A DNA stretch of 64,000 bases from Streptomyces sp. NBC_00224 (GTDB taxonomy: Bacteria; Actinomycetota; Actinomycetes; Streptomycetales; Streptomycetaceae). Both the position numbers and the translations under genes were made by a program. Positions 32,452 to 40,713 of the stretch are shown here, one piece after another; the first letter of the stretch is position 1, and each line of letters opens with the position of its first letter. The stretch covers positions 7,639,001 to 7,703,000 of the forward strand of contig NZ_CP108106.1 in NCBI RefSeq assembly GCF_041435195.1, written 5' to 3'. The notes under the pieces are model-generated. The model saw only the letters and a program-made list of their open reading frames with translations, searched no databases and was not told the DNA's origin.

Positions 32452-35357
32452 CGAGCCACCCCGAGGTGCCGGAGGCGTACCTGCCGTCACAGGCCGACCG
32501 CGCCATGGAGGAGTACATCCCGCAGCTCGCGCGGAGCCGGCCCCAACTCGTCCATCTCGCCGAGTGCCTGTCGCTCGCGGCCGGAGTGGAGCGGCCGCTG
32601 CTGCGACGCGCCCGGCTGCGCTTCCTGCCGCGTTCGTCGGCCGGTCTGGAGGCCGAGCTGTGGTTCTCCCCGCTGGTGGAGTCGGCGAGCGAGAATTCTC
32701 TGCTGCTCGACCCGGCCGCGGCGGCCGTCCTGCGGCGACGCCTCGCACTCCGGCCTCGTCAATTCGTTCAGGACGTACGGGACTTGATGGTCGAGGCGCA
32801 TCTGGGCGCGCAGCCGGTCGCCCGCTGGTTCGAGGACCTGCTGTGGGCCGACCTCTTCCCGGCCACGTCGACGCCCGAGCACATCGGCGAGCAGTTGCGG
32901 CGGGTGCTGCACGCGGTCACGGCGACCGGGCATGCGGCCGACGAGATCGGGCGCTGGGCGCTGCACTATGTGCCGCGCCTGCCGAGTGGGGTGCGCCGGT
33001 ACGACGACGCCTGGCGGATTCAGGTGGCCTCCTCCGAACGCCTCGGTCTGGCGCCGCCGGAGGACCACTTCCCGCGCCCGTCCGGCACGACGGCCGCGGC
33101 GCGGGCTTTGGTGCAGCGGGACATCCCCGTCGGCGTGGTGGCCCGCTCCGACGGCTTGGTGCTCAGCCGCCCGCCGGTCGAGGGGGCGCGGACGGTTCTG
33201 GCTGCGGGGGTGCGTTCGGCACGGGTCGAGGCGGCGAGTGTGCTCGCGCCCCAATCCGCGCCCGTGCAGCTTGAGTTGATGGATGATCAGAGTGTCCATC
33301 TCCCGTTCACCGTGGTGCAGCGGCTGTCCGTGAGCGGCGAGGCCGTCCAGGGGTTGGCACACGCGGGGGCGGCTTACGAGGTGGCGGTCGCGTCGGGTGC
33401 GGAGGTGCGTGCGCGGTACGCCGTACTGCTGGGGGACTGCACGATCGTGCTGCATGCGGACGACGGGACGGAGACGGGCCGCATCCCGGCCGCTGTCGAC
33501 GGCGTGCCGAGGCGGTCCCTCACGCTGTCGGCGGACGGGGTGGCTGTGGCCTGGACTGAGGGGGGACGGGCGATCGAGTACGAACTGGCCACGGGGAGGA
33601 AGGTCGTCTACGAGTGGCCTCGTGAGGAGGGCGCCGCAGTCCGGGTGCGGTTCCTGACGGATCACGCGGCGGGCTTGGCGCAGCTGTGCGTCCGGGGTGA
33701 TCGGCTCTTCCTGACCGGGCCGACAGGAATGCGGCAGGTCGGCGGCCCCGAGACCACTGGGGCACGGGCGTTGTGGCTGTCGGCACGCGGGGAGTATGCG
33801 GCTGTCGTCGACGGATCGGGCGCGTTGTCGGTGCATGAGGGGGAGGCCTTGGTGACGGAGTTCACGAACCGGGAGGTCACCGCCGTCGCCGGAGCGCCGG
33901 ACGAGGCGCACATCGTCTGGGCGGGCGCGGACGGGACGGTTGAGGGGTGGTTCGTCGGCGATGGTGGCGAGGTGGTGAGCCACGGCGTGGCGCCCTGGCA
34001 GATCACCTCCCTGGCCATGAGCGCGGACGGCCGCCGGATCGCGGCCGTGGGCGGCGACTCCAGGCTCCTCCTCTGGGACCTCGCCAGCGGGACGGCCGTC
34101 GCCAGCGAACGGCGGCTGGCCTTCTGCGCAGACCGAGTCTTCGCCCTACCCGACGGCGAATGGGCGGTCTCCGGCACGGGCGGCCCGGTCGAGCTCACCA
34201 CCGACGACGGCCGTCAGTACGTCATCACCCCGGACACCGAGGCCCTGTCCGCCCCGGTGGGCGTGCCCGGCTGGATTCGGGGCGAGGTGATCGCCGTAGT
34301 ACGGGCGGGCCGGGACCCGGTCACGTTCGTCGATCTGGCGGAGGCGATGGAGTCGATCCGGGCGGCGGGCGTCACGTGCCTGACGGTGGGGCCGATCACC
34401 CCGACCGTCAGGGGCGACGTGGAGGGAATCCCCGGCGACGAGGAAATCCCCGACTCCCTGGGCAACTTCGGAGACTTCGTGTCCCTGCTCATGTCCGCCC
34501 ACCACCACGGCGTGCGGATCGTCGTCGACATGGATCTGCGGGCCGTGTACGCGGTCGGCCGGATCCTCCACTCGATGCGCCAGTGGCTGGACCATGACGT
34601 CGACGGCCTGCGCCTGGTCGGCGACCGCCGCCTCGACGCGGACGTACTGCGCGATGTGCGCCACCTGCTGGACGGCTACGACGACCGGGTGCTCATCGGT
34701 ACGCACACCACCGGGCTCCCCGCCACGGCGGACTCCGACTTCGGCGCCACCGGCGCCTTCGTAGCCTGCGATGTCGTGGTGCGGGCCCTGCAGGGGGAGC
34801 TGATCATTGGTATGACCGAAGGCGCCCTGGTCAGGAACGCGCTGGTCAACGCCCAGTTGCCCCTGGGCGCGGCCAGGCCCGGAGCGCAGTGGGGCCATCT
34901 GCTGCCCGACGACCTGACCGCACCCGGGCGAACGGCGTTGGCCCTGCGCGTGCTGCTCGGCCTGCCGGGATGCCCCATCGTTCCGCTGTCGCTCCTCCAG
35001 AACCAGGACCTGGAGGTGGTGAGAATGCTGGAGCTGCGCCGGGATCACCTCGCCCTGTCGCGGGGCGACTGCCGTGAACTCCCGTTGTCCCGACCGCACT
35101 TGCTCGGATTCGTACGGCGGCACGGCGACGAGATCGTGCTCTGCGTCGCCAATGCGGGGGTGCACCGCGAGACGATCGACGTCACCCCTCGCGCACTGGG
35201 CGCCCCGGGCAACGCACGGCTGCTCGACCTCTTCGACGGAACCGTCGCCCCGTGCACCGACAACACCCCCGCCCCCGTTGCCGTCGACGCCGGCGCCGTC
35301 CGCTGGTACCGGCTGCTCCCGATACCCCGCACCGCCGTCTCCGGCCTCGGGGAGTAG
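32448..35357 (+). CDS. WD40-like propeller fused to an inactive trehalose-synthase-like (GH13) domain
   Basis: This 969-residue protein has three parts. Residues ~1-230 are helical with no known match. Residues ~270-600 show WD40/propeller repeats, for example SLAMSADGRRIAAVGGDSRL followed by LLWDLASG. Residues ~620-960 follow GH13 trehalose synthase order: AEAMESIRAAGVTCLTVGPI, HHHGVRIVVDMDLRAV, HDVDGLRLVGDRRL, DDRVLIGTHT, GAQWGHLLPDDLT, LLGLPGCPIVPLSLL, then the C-terminal beta domain LLGFVRRHGDEIVLCVANAG. The nucleophile Asp (R-x-D) is Val724, the acid Glu is Thr752, and the NHD block reads PDD, so it should be catalytically dead. It overlaps the vWA-like gene by ATGA. Confidence 0.7.
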   Translation: MTSHPEVPEAYLPSQADRAMEEYIPQLARSRPQLVHLAECLSLAAGVERPLLRRARLRFLPRSSAGLEAELWFSPLVESASENSLLLDPAAAAVLRRRLALRPRQFVQDVRDLMVEAHLGAQPVARWFEDLLWADLFPATSTPEHIGEQLRRVLHAVTATGHAADEIGRWALHYVPRLPSGVRRYDDAWRIQVASSERLGLAPPEDHFPRPSGTTAAARALVQRDIPVGVVARSDGLVLSRPPVEGARTVLAAGVRSARVEAASVLAPQSAPVQLELMDDQSVHLPFTVVQRLSVSGEAVQGLAHAGAAYEVAVASGAEVRARYAVLLGDCTIVLHADDGTETGRIPAAVDGVPRRSLTLSADGVAVAWTEGGRAIEYELATGRKVVYEWPREEGAAVRVRFLTDHAAGLAQLCVRGDRLFLTGPTGMRQVGGPETTGARALWLSARGEYAAVVDGSGALSVHEGEALVTEFTNREVTAVAGAPDEAHIVWAGADGTVEGWFVGDGGEVVSHGVAPWQITSLAMSADGRRIAAVGGDSRLLLWDLASGTAVASERRLAFCADRVFALPDGEWAVSGTGGPVELTTDDGRQYVITPDTEALSAPVGVPGWIRGEVIAVVRAGRDPVTFVDLAEAMESIRAAGVTCLTVGPITPTVRGDVEGIPGDEEIPDSLGNFGDFVSLLMSAHHHGVRIVVDMDLRAVYAVGRILHSMRQWLDHDVDGLRLVGDRRLDADVLRDVRHLLDGYDDRVLIGTHTTGLPATADSDFGATGAFVACDVVVRALQGELIIGMTEGALVRNALVNAQLPLGAARPGAQWGHLLPDDLTAPGRTALALRVLLGLPGCPIVPLSLLQNQDLEVVRMLELRRDHLALSRGDCRELPLSRPHLLGFVRRHGDEIVLCVANAGVHRETIDVTPRALGAPGNARLLDLFDGTVAPCTDNTPAPVAVDAGAVRWYRLLPIPRTAVSGLGE

Positions 35358-35362
35358 TGGCC

Positions 35363-36649
35363 ATGGCGCGTCCCCGGATCTTCCTGAGCCACAGTTCGCA
35401 GTGCACCCCCGAGTCCGGGTGCGACTGCCGGGCCTATTTGTTCGCGCTCGAAGCGCATCTCGTCGACCTGGGCTGTGAACCGATCGTCGACAAGGGCATC
35501 CTGAGCGGCGGCGACACCTGGTACGGCAAGGTGCTGACCGAGATCAAGAAGTGCCACGGCATGATCATCCTGCTGTCGCCGCACGCACTCGACTCGTACT
35601 ACGTGATGGTGGAGGCGATCGTCGCCGACGCCGAGCGGGCCGGGACCGGCGACGCCTTCGTGGTCCTGCCCGTGACCCTGCCCGGAGTCCGTCGCCGCCA
35701 GCTACCCGACAGCGGGCTCGGCAAGCTGAACCTCGGGCGCTTCGACATGGTGGACTGGAGACGGCAGTACGGTCCCGACCGGCCCCCGAAGAAGATCGCC
35801 ACGTCGCTGCGGCCGCTGATCGAGCGGCAGGGTGCGGTGCCGTACCCGGAGGTCACCGACTTCATCGCGGGGCGGATCTCCGACCTCTCGGACGCGGCCC
35901 TTGAGCACACGGCCGAGATCCTGGGAGTCGCCACCTTCGCCTACGCACGCGGCCACTCGCGCTACGCGGTGGCCCAGGGGCTGCTGGCGGAGCGGCCGGT
36001 CCAGAACGTCGGCGACAGCTGCGCGATGCGCAAGGCCGTCAAGCACTTCCTGCCCAAGGTGAAGAGCCGGGAGCACCGGCAGGAGATCGTCGACCTCGTC
36101 GTGCCGTTCGCCCGGGTCCCCAAGGAGGCGGCCGATCAGCTGCGCCTGGTGGGGGCGAGCGGCGGCGACCGGGTGGCGCTGCTGGGGTCCACGCTCAAAG
36201 AGACCGCGGACATGTACGTGCGCAGGGCGAGCGAGGCCCCGGACTCGTGGCGGGTGCGCAAACCCGCGCCCCGGCACGACGCGGCGGACTTCGTCGAGGG
36301 CGTGATCGCCGAGGTGCGCGCCTGCGTGGTCGACTCGATCGGGTGGGGCTTCGAGTGCGACGACGAGGCTCTGCGGCGGCTGCTCGCGCGTCACGAGGAG
36401 GAGTCGGGGCCGTTCACGATCGTGCTGTACCAGCCGCCGGACGCCGACCTCCTCGACCGTCTGCTCGTCGCTTTCCCCAGGCTGTTGTTCGTCTTCGCCC
36501 ACCAGCAGGCGGCCGCCGCGCGGGGGCGGGCGGGCTCGGTCCGGCTGGCTGGGCTGACGCCGGGACAGGAGCAGGACATGGTGATCACGCACTGGGAGTT
36601 CCAGGAGCTGGCCGTCGCGCGGGACCAGCGTCCGGCGAGGCAGGATTGA
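35363..36649 (+). CDS. TIR-domain protein with long C-terminal region
   Basis: Residues 1-~150 of this 428-residue protein form a TIR domain: RIFLSHSS at the start, FALEAHLVDLGCEPIVDKGI, KKCHGMIILLSPHALDSYYV, and VEAIVADAERAG with a candidate catalytic Glu84. Bacterial TIR effectors cleave NAD+ or make cyclic signals. Residues ~165-300 contain repeated helices (AVAQGLLAERPVQNVGDSCA, VVPFARVPKEAADQLRLVGA). The end looks like an NTPase-derived or ligand domain (GPFTIVLYQPPDADLLDRLL). The ATG at 35363 lies 8 bases after GGGGAG. It is the last gene of the cluster and the likely effector. Confidence 0.8.
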   Translation: MARPRIFLSHSSQCTPESGCDCRAYLFALEAHLVDLGCEPIVDKGILSGGDTWYGKVLTEIKKCHGMIILLSPHALDSYYVMVEAIVADAERAGTGDAFVVLPVTLPGVRRRQLPDSGLGKLNLGRFDMVDWRRQYGPDRPPKKIATSLRPLIERQGAVPYPEVTDFIAGRISDLSDAALEHTAEILGVATFAYARGHSRYAVAQGLLAERPVQNVGDSCAMRKAVKHFLPKVKSREHRQEIVDLVVPFARVPKEAADQLRLVGASGGDRVALLGSTLKETADMYVRRASEAPDSWRVRKPAPRHDAADFVEGVIAEVRACVVDSIGWGFECDDEALRRLLARHEEESGPFTIVLYQPPDADLLDRLLVAFPRLLFVFAHQQAAAARGRAGSVRLAGLTPGQEQDMVITHWEFQELAVARDQRPARQD

Positions 36650-36674
36650 CAAACCACCTTGCCGATTCTGCAAT
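36646..36674 (+). promoter_or_regulatory. Promoter of the XRE-cupin gene, probably leaderless
   Basis: TTGACA (36646-36651), a 17-base spacer and TGCAAT (36669-36674) match a vegetative promoter. Transcription would begin about 7 bases later, at or next to the ATG at 36681, which has no ribosome binding site. The -35 box overlaps the stop codon of the TIR gene. Confidence 0.6.
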
Positions 36675-36680
36675 GGGTGG

Positions 36681-37271
36681 ATGGATGAGCAACGCGCACT
36701 CGACGACGTGCTGACCGAAGTCGGCCCCCGGCTCCGGCGGATCCGCAAGGAGCGCGGGGCCACGCTCGGGGATCTGTCCGCGGCGACCGGGATCTCCGTC
36801 TCCACGCTCTCCCGCCTGGAGTCCGGGAACCGTCGGCCCAGCCTCGAACTGCTGCTGCCGATCGCCCGCGCCCATCAGGTGCCGCTCGACGATCTGGTGG
36901 GCGCGCCGCCGGTCGGCGACCCCCGGGTGCGGGCCAAGCCGATCGTGCGCGGCGGCAAGACCCTGGTGCCGCTCACCCGCCAACCCGGCGGGCTCCAGGC
37001 GTACAAGGTGGTGGACCGGGAGGTGGGCGGTGCGCCCGAGCCGCGCATCCACGAGGGGTACGAGTGGCTGTACGTCCTGGCGGGGCGGCTGCGGCTGGTG
37101 CTCGCCGGGAACGACGTGGTGCTGGGGGCGGGGGAGGCGGCCGAGTTCGACACCCGGCTGCCGCACTGGTTCGGGCCGGCCGGGGACGCGCCGGTGGAGT
37201 ATCTGAGCCTGTTCGGGCCCCAGGGTGAGCGGATGCACGTACGGGCGCGGCCCCGGGGCGGGAGCTCGTAG
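36681..37271 (+). CDS. XRE-family regulator with cupin domain
   Basis: This 196-residue protein has an N-terminal HTH (LRRIRKERGATLGDLSAATG, ISVSTLSRLESGNRRPS). A C-terminal cupin barrel follows, with HEGYEWLYVLAGRLRLVLAG and FDTRLPHWFGPAG supplying histidines. This architecture is a ligand-sensing repressor or activator. The gene has a strong promoter with no leader. It lies directly after the TIR gene but reads as a separate unit. A perfect hairpin at 37289 should terminate it. The ligand and target are unknown. Confidence 0.9.
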   Translation: MDEQRALDDVLTEVGPRLRRIRKERGATLGDLSAATGISVSTLSRLESGNRRPSLELLLPIARAHQVPLDDLVGAPPVGDPRVRAKPIVRGGKTLVPLTRQPGGLQAYKVVDREVGGAPEPRIHEGYEWLYVLAGRLRLVLAGNDVVLGAGEAAEFDTRLPHWFGPAGDAPVEYLSLFGPQGERMHVRARPRGGSS

Positions 37272-37288
37272 CGGGGCGGTCGCGCGGC

Positions 37289-37311
37289 GCGAGGCGAATT
37301 CGTCGCCTCGC
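37289..37311. terminator. Hairpin terminator after the XRE-cupin gene
   Basis: GCGAGGCGA (37289-37297) and TCGCCTCGC (37303-37311) form a perfect 9-bp stem with a 5-base loop, 17 nt after the stop. There is no U-run, as usual in streptomycetes. Confidence 0.65.
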
Positions 37312-37338
37312 ACCCCCTTCACCTGTTCCCTCAGCCAC

Positions 37339-37350
37339 AAGCGACCGCTT
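37339..37350. promoter_or_regulatory. TetR-like operator candidate AAGCG-AC-CGCTT
   Basis: A perfect 5-bp inverted repeat with a 2-base spacer, followed by AGTATG, lies about 60 bp before the quinone-oxidoreductase/acyl-CoA dehydrogenase operon. The position and AAGCG/CGCTT half-sites resemble those upstream of other streptomycete acyl-CoA dehydrogenase operons. Confidence 0.4.
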
Positions 37351-37408
37351 AGTATGCCGTGCAGCAAGGGTACGCAGCCGTACCGCCTACAGCGCGTGGA
37401 GGCCCCGA

Positions 37409-38377
37409 ATGCAGGCATGGCGAGTGCACGAGAACGGCGAGCCGGGCGAGGTGATGCGGCTCGAAGAGGTCGACCGTCCCACCCCGGGCCCGGGGCAGGT
37501 GCTGCTGAAGGTGCGCGCCGCGAACATCAACTTCCCGGACGCGCTGCTGTGCCGGGGGCAGTACCAGATCAAGCCGCCGCTGCCGTTCACGCCCGGGGTG
37601 GAGATCTGCGGGGAGACCGAGGACGGGCGGCGGGTCATCGCCAACCCCGTGCTGCCGTTCGGCGGGCTCGCGGACCATGTGATCGCCGACGAGCGCGCGC
37701 TGCTGCCCGCGCCCGACGCGCTGGACGACGCCGAGGCAGCCGCCCTGCACATCGGCTACCAGACCGGCATGTTCGGGCTGCACCGCAGGGCCAACCTCCA
37801 GGCGGGCGAGACGCTGCTGGTGCACGCCGCCGCCGGAGGGGTCGGCAGCGCGGCCGTCCAGCTCGGCAAGGCGGCCGGGGCCAGGGTCATCGGCGTGGTC
37901 GGCGGGGCCGAGAAGGCGGAGATCGCCCGGCAGTTGGGGTGCGACCTCGTCATCGACCGGCGCTCCGACGACATCGTGGCCGCCGTGAAGGAGGCCACCG
38001 GCGGGCGCGGCGCGGACGTGATCTACGACCCGGTCGGCGGCGACGCGTACGCCAAGTCCGCCAAGTGCGTCGCCTTCGAGGGCCGCATCCTCGTCGTCGG
38101 CTTCGCCAGCGGCAGCATCCCCGCCCCCGCCCTCAACCACGCGCTGGTGAAGAACTATTCGATCGTCGGTCTGCACTGGGGGCTGTACGCGCAGAAGGAC
38201 CCCGCGTCGATCCTGCGCTGCCACGAGCAGCTGACCGAGCTCGCCGCGAAGGGCGCCGTCAAGCCGTTGATCAGCGAGCGCGTGCCGATGAAGGACGCCG
38301 CCGCCGCCGTTCAGCGGGTCGCCGACGGCACCACCACCGGCCGTGTGGTCGTGCTCCCGGACGGAGCCGCCCGATGA
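37409..38377 (+). CDS. NADPH:quinone oxidoreductase-like MDR protein
   Basis: This 322-residue protein is a zinc-free medium-chain dehydrogenase/reductase. It opens MQAWRVHENGEPGEVMRLEE, has the GroES-like part with INFPDALLCRGQYQIKPPLP, and the nucleotide-binding motif LVHAAAGGVGSAAVQLGKAA (A-x-x-G-x-x-G). The cysteine and histidine zinc ligands of alcohol dehydrogenases are absent. It reduces quinones or enoyl compounds with NADPH. The ATGA overlap with the next gene and the shared operator place it in an acyl-CoA catabolic operon, where it may act on a conjugated enone or enoyl-CoA. Confidence 0.88.
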   Translation: MQAWRVHENGEPGEVMRLEEVDRPTPGPGQVLLKVRAANINFPDALLCRGQYQIKPPLPFTPGVEICGETEDGRRVIANPVLPFGGLADHVIADERALLPAPDALDDAEAAALHIGYQTGMFGLHRRANLQAGETLLVHAAAGGVGSAAVQLGKAAGARVIGVVGGAEKAEIARQLGCDLVIDRRSDDIVAAVKEATGGRGADVIYDPVGGDAYAKSAKCVAFEGRILVVGFASGSIPAPALNHALVKNYSIVGLHWGLYAQKDPASILRCHEQLTELAAKGAVKPLISERVPMKDAAAAVQRVADGTTTGRVVVLPDGAAR

Positions 38378-39567
38378 GCGAGCAGCGGCCCGACGCCGCC
38401 GAACTGCGCGCCCGTACCCAGGAGTTGCTCGCCGCGCACCCGCCCACCACCACTGGGGCGATCGACTTCCTCAAGGCCCGCTTCGACGCCGGGCTCGCCT
38501 GGGTGCACTACCCGGTGGGCCTCGGCGGGCTCGGGGCGCCGCGCTCTCTCCAGCCGGTCGTCGACGCCGAACTGGCGGCGGCCGGTGCGCCCGACAACGA
38601 TCCGCGCCGGATCGGGATCGGGCTCGGCATGGCCGCGCCGACCGTGCTCAAGTACGGCACCGACGAGCAGAAGCGGCGGTTCCTGCGGCCGCTGTGGGTC
38701 GGCGAGGAGGTGTGGTGCCAGCTGTTCAGCGAGCCGGGCGCCGGGTCCGACCTGGCCGCGCTCGGCACCCGGGCCGTCCGTGACGGCGACAGTTGGGTCG
38801 TGACCGGGCAGAAGGTGTGGACGTCCAGCGCCCATCTCGCCCGCTGGGCCATCCTGATCGCCCGCACCGACCCGGACCTGCCCAAGCACCAGGGCATCAC
38901 GTATTTCATCTGCGACATGACCGACCCCGGCGTCGAGGTGCGGCCGCTGCGCCAGATCACCGGCGAGGCCGAGTTCAACGAGGTCTTCCTCACCGATGTC
39001 CGCATCCCCGACGCCCACCGGCTCGGCGCGGTCGGCGACGGCTGGAAGGTCGCGCAGACGACCCTGATGAACGAGCGGGTCTCCATCGGCGGGATGCGGC
39101 TGCCCCGCGAGGGCGGCATGATCGGGCCCGTCGCGCGCACCTGGCGCGAGCGCCCCGAGCTGCGCACCCACGACCTGCACCAGCGGCTGCTCACCCTCTG
39201 GGTGGAGGCCGAGGTCGCCCGTCTCACCGGCGAGCGGCTGCGCCAGCAGCTCGTGGCGGGCCAGCCCGGCCCCGAGGGCTCGGGCATGAAGCTCGCCTTC
39301 GCCCGGCTCAACCAGGAGATCAGCGGTCTGGAGGTCGAACTCCTCGGGCAGGAGGGGCTGTTGTACTCCGACTGGAGCATGCGCCGGCCCGAGCTCGTCG
39401 ACTTCACCGGCCGGGACGCCGGGTACCGGTATCTGCGCTCGAAGGGCAACTCCATCGAGGGCGGCACCAGCGAGGTACTCCTGAACATCGTCGCCGAGCG
39501 CGTCCTCGGGCTGCCCGCCGAGCCGCGCAACGACAAGGACATCGCCTGGAAGGACCTGGCCCGATGA
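38374..39567 (+). CDS. Acyl-CoA dehydrogenase
   Basis: This 397-residue protein has the full acyl-CoA dehydrogenase pattern: QLFSEPGAGSDLAALGTRAV (FAD/substrate motif), WVVTGQKVWTSSAHLARWAI, and the C-terminal YRYLRSKGNSIEGGTSEVLL with the G-G-T-x-E-V flavin contact. It oxidises an acyl-CoA to the enoyl-CoA, passing electrons to ETF. It is translationally coupled at both ends (ATGA). Paired, dissimilar acyl-CoA dehydrogenases like this and the next gene often form heteromeric enzymes for branched, aromatic or steroid side-chain substrates. Confidence 0.92.
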   Translation: MSEQRPDAAELRARTQELLAAHPPTTTGAIDFLKARFDAGLAWVHYPVGLGGLGAPRSLQPVVDAELAAAGAPDNDPRRIGIGLGMAAPTVLKYGTDEQKRRFLRPLWVGEEVWCQLFSEPGAGSDLAALGTRAVRDGDSWVVTGQKVWTSSAHLARWAILIARTDPDLPKHQGITYFICDMTDPGVEVRPLRQITGEAEFNEVFLTDVRIPDAHRLGAVGDGWKVAQTTLMNERVSIGGMRLPREGGMIGPVARTWRERPELRTHDLHQRLLTLWVEAEVARLTGERLRQQLVAGQPGPEGSGMKLAFARLNQEISGLEVELLGQEGLLYSDWSMRRPELVDFTGRDAGYRYLRSKGNSIEGGTSEVLLNIVAERVLGLPAEPRNDKDIAWKDLAR

Positions 39568-40661
39568 CCGAGACCGCCCCCGACCTGCTGTACTCCGAGG
39601 CCGAGGAAGACCTCCGGGCCGCCGTGCGCTCCCTGCTCGCCGACCGCACCGACACCCCGTCCGCGCTCGCCCGCGCCGAGTCCGACACCCCCTACGACCC
39701 CCGCCTTTGGCAGGCGCTCGGCGCCGAAATGGGGCTCGCGGGTCTCCTTGTGCCGGAGAAGCTGGGCGGCCAGGGCGCGGGACACCGCGAGGCGGCCGTG
39801 GTCCTGGAGGAGATCGGCCGGAGCGTCGCCCCGGTTCCGTACCTCACCAGCTCCGTCGTCGCCACCGGGACACTGCTCGGACTCGACATCACAGCCACCG
39901 AAGTCGCCGCGCTCATCGGTGAGTTGGCGGCCGGTCGCAAGACCGCGGCGCTGGTCGTGCCGTTCTCGTACGGGCCCGACTCGCTGCGGCTGCGCGGCGG
40001 GCTCGACGGCGTCACGCGGACCGTGGCCGACGCCGCCACCGCCGACGTGCTGCTCGTGCCGACCGGGCAGGGGCTCTACGCGGTCGAGGCGGGCGAGGCG
40101 GTCATCACTCCGCTCACCCCGCTCGACCTCACCCGTCCGCTGGCCGACGTCGTCCTCGACGGTGCGCGCGGCACGCTGCTCGCCGAGGCGGACACCGGCC
40201 GGGCCGCCGTCCGCCGTGGTCTGCTCGCCGGGGCCGGGCTGCTCGCCTCCGAGCAACTGGGCGTCGCGGAGTGGTGCCTGACCGAGAGCGTCGCGTACAC
40301 CCGGGACCGCAAGCAGTTCAACCGGCCCGTCGGCTCCTTCCAGGCGCTCAAGCACCGGATGGCGCAGCTGTGGCTGGAGGTGGTGTCGGCGCGGGCCGCC
40401 GCGCGCAATGCGGCCGACGCGCTGGCGGCCGGGAGCCCGGACGCGCCGCTCGCGGTGGCGGTCGCGCAGGCGTACTGCTCGCGGGTCGCGGTGCGCGCGG
40501 CCGAGGAGTGCGTCCAGTTGCACGGCGGCATCGGGATGACGTGGGAGCACCCCGCGCACCTCTACCTCAAGCGCGCCAAGTCGGCGCAGAGCGCGCTGGG
40601 TTCGGCCGGTGAGCACCGCGCGTCGGTCGCGGAGATCGTGGGGCTGCCCGGACCCGCATAG
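39564..40661 (+). CDS. Acyl-CoA dehydrogenase, second subunit type
   Basis: This 365-residue acyl-CoA dehydrogenase family protein has a weaker N-terminal half (DLLYSEAEEDLRAAVRSLLA, MGLAGLLVPEKLGGQGAG) and a good C-terminal half (AYTRDRKQFNRPVGSFQALK, CVQLHGGIGMTWEHPAHLYL). The middle FAD/substrate motif found in the preceding gene is not recognisable. This fits the FadE-type alpha2-beta2 arrangement in which each subunit supplies part of the site. The ATGA overlap with the upstream gene supports a 1:1 partner. Confidence 0.9.
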   Translation: MTETAPDLLYSEAEEDLRAAVRSLLADRTDTPSALARAESDTPYDPRLWQALGAEMGLAGLLVPEKLGGQGAGHREAAVVLEEIGRSVAPVPYLTSSVVATGTLLGLDITATEVAALIGELAAGRKTAALVVPFSYGPDSLRLRGGLDGVTRTVADAATADVLLVPTGQGLYAVEAGEAVITPLTPLDLTRPLADVVLDGARGTLLAEADTGRAAVRRGLLAGAGLLASEQLGVAEWCLTESVAYTRDRKQFNRPVGSFQALKHRMAQLWLEVVSARAAARNAADALAAGSPDAPLAVAVAQAYCSRVAVRAAEECVQLHGGIGMTWEHPAHLYLKRAKSAQSALGSAGEHRASVAEIVGLPGPA

Positions 40662-40713
40662 TCTGCGCCGAGTGTCCCGTTTTTGACCGCCCCTTTTGCG
40701 TGCTGTTTAAATG

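Noticed and set aside
27284..36649. Integrated phage or transposon explanation for the conflict cluster
   Set aside because: No integrase, transposase, terminal repeats or tRNA target was seen, and base composition is like the rest of the window.
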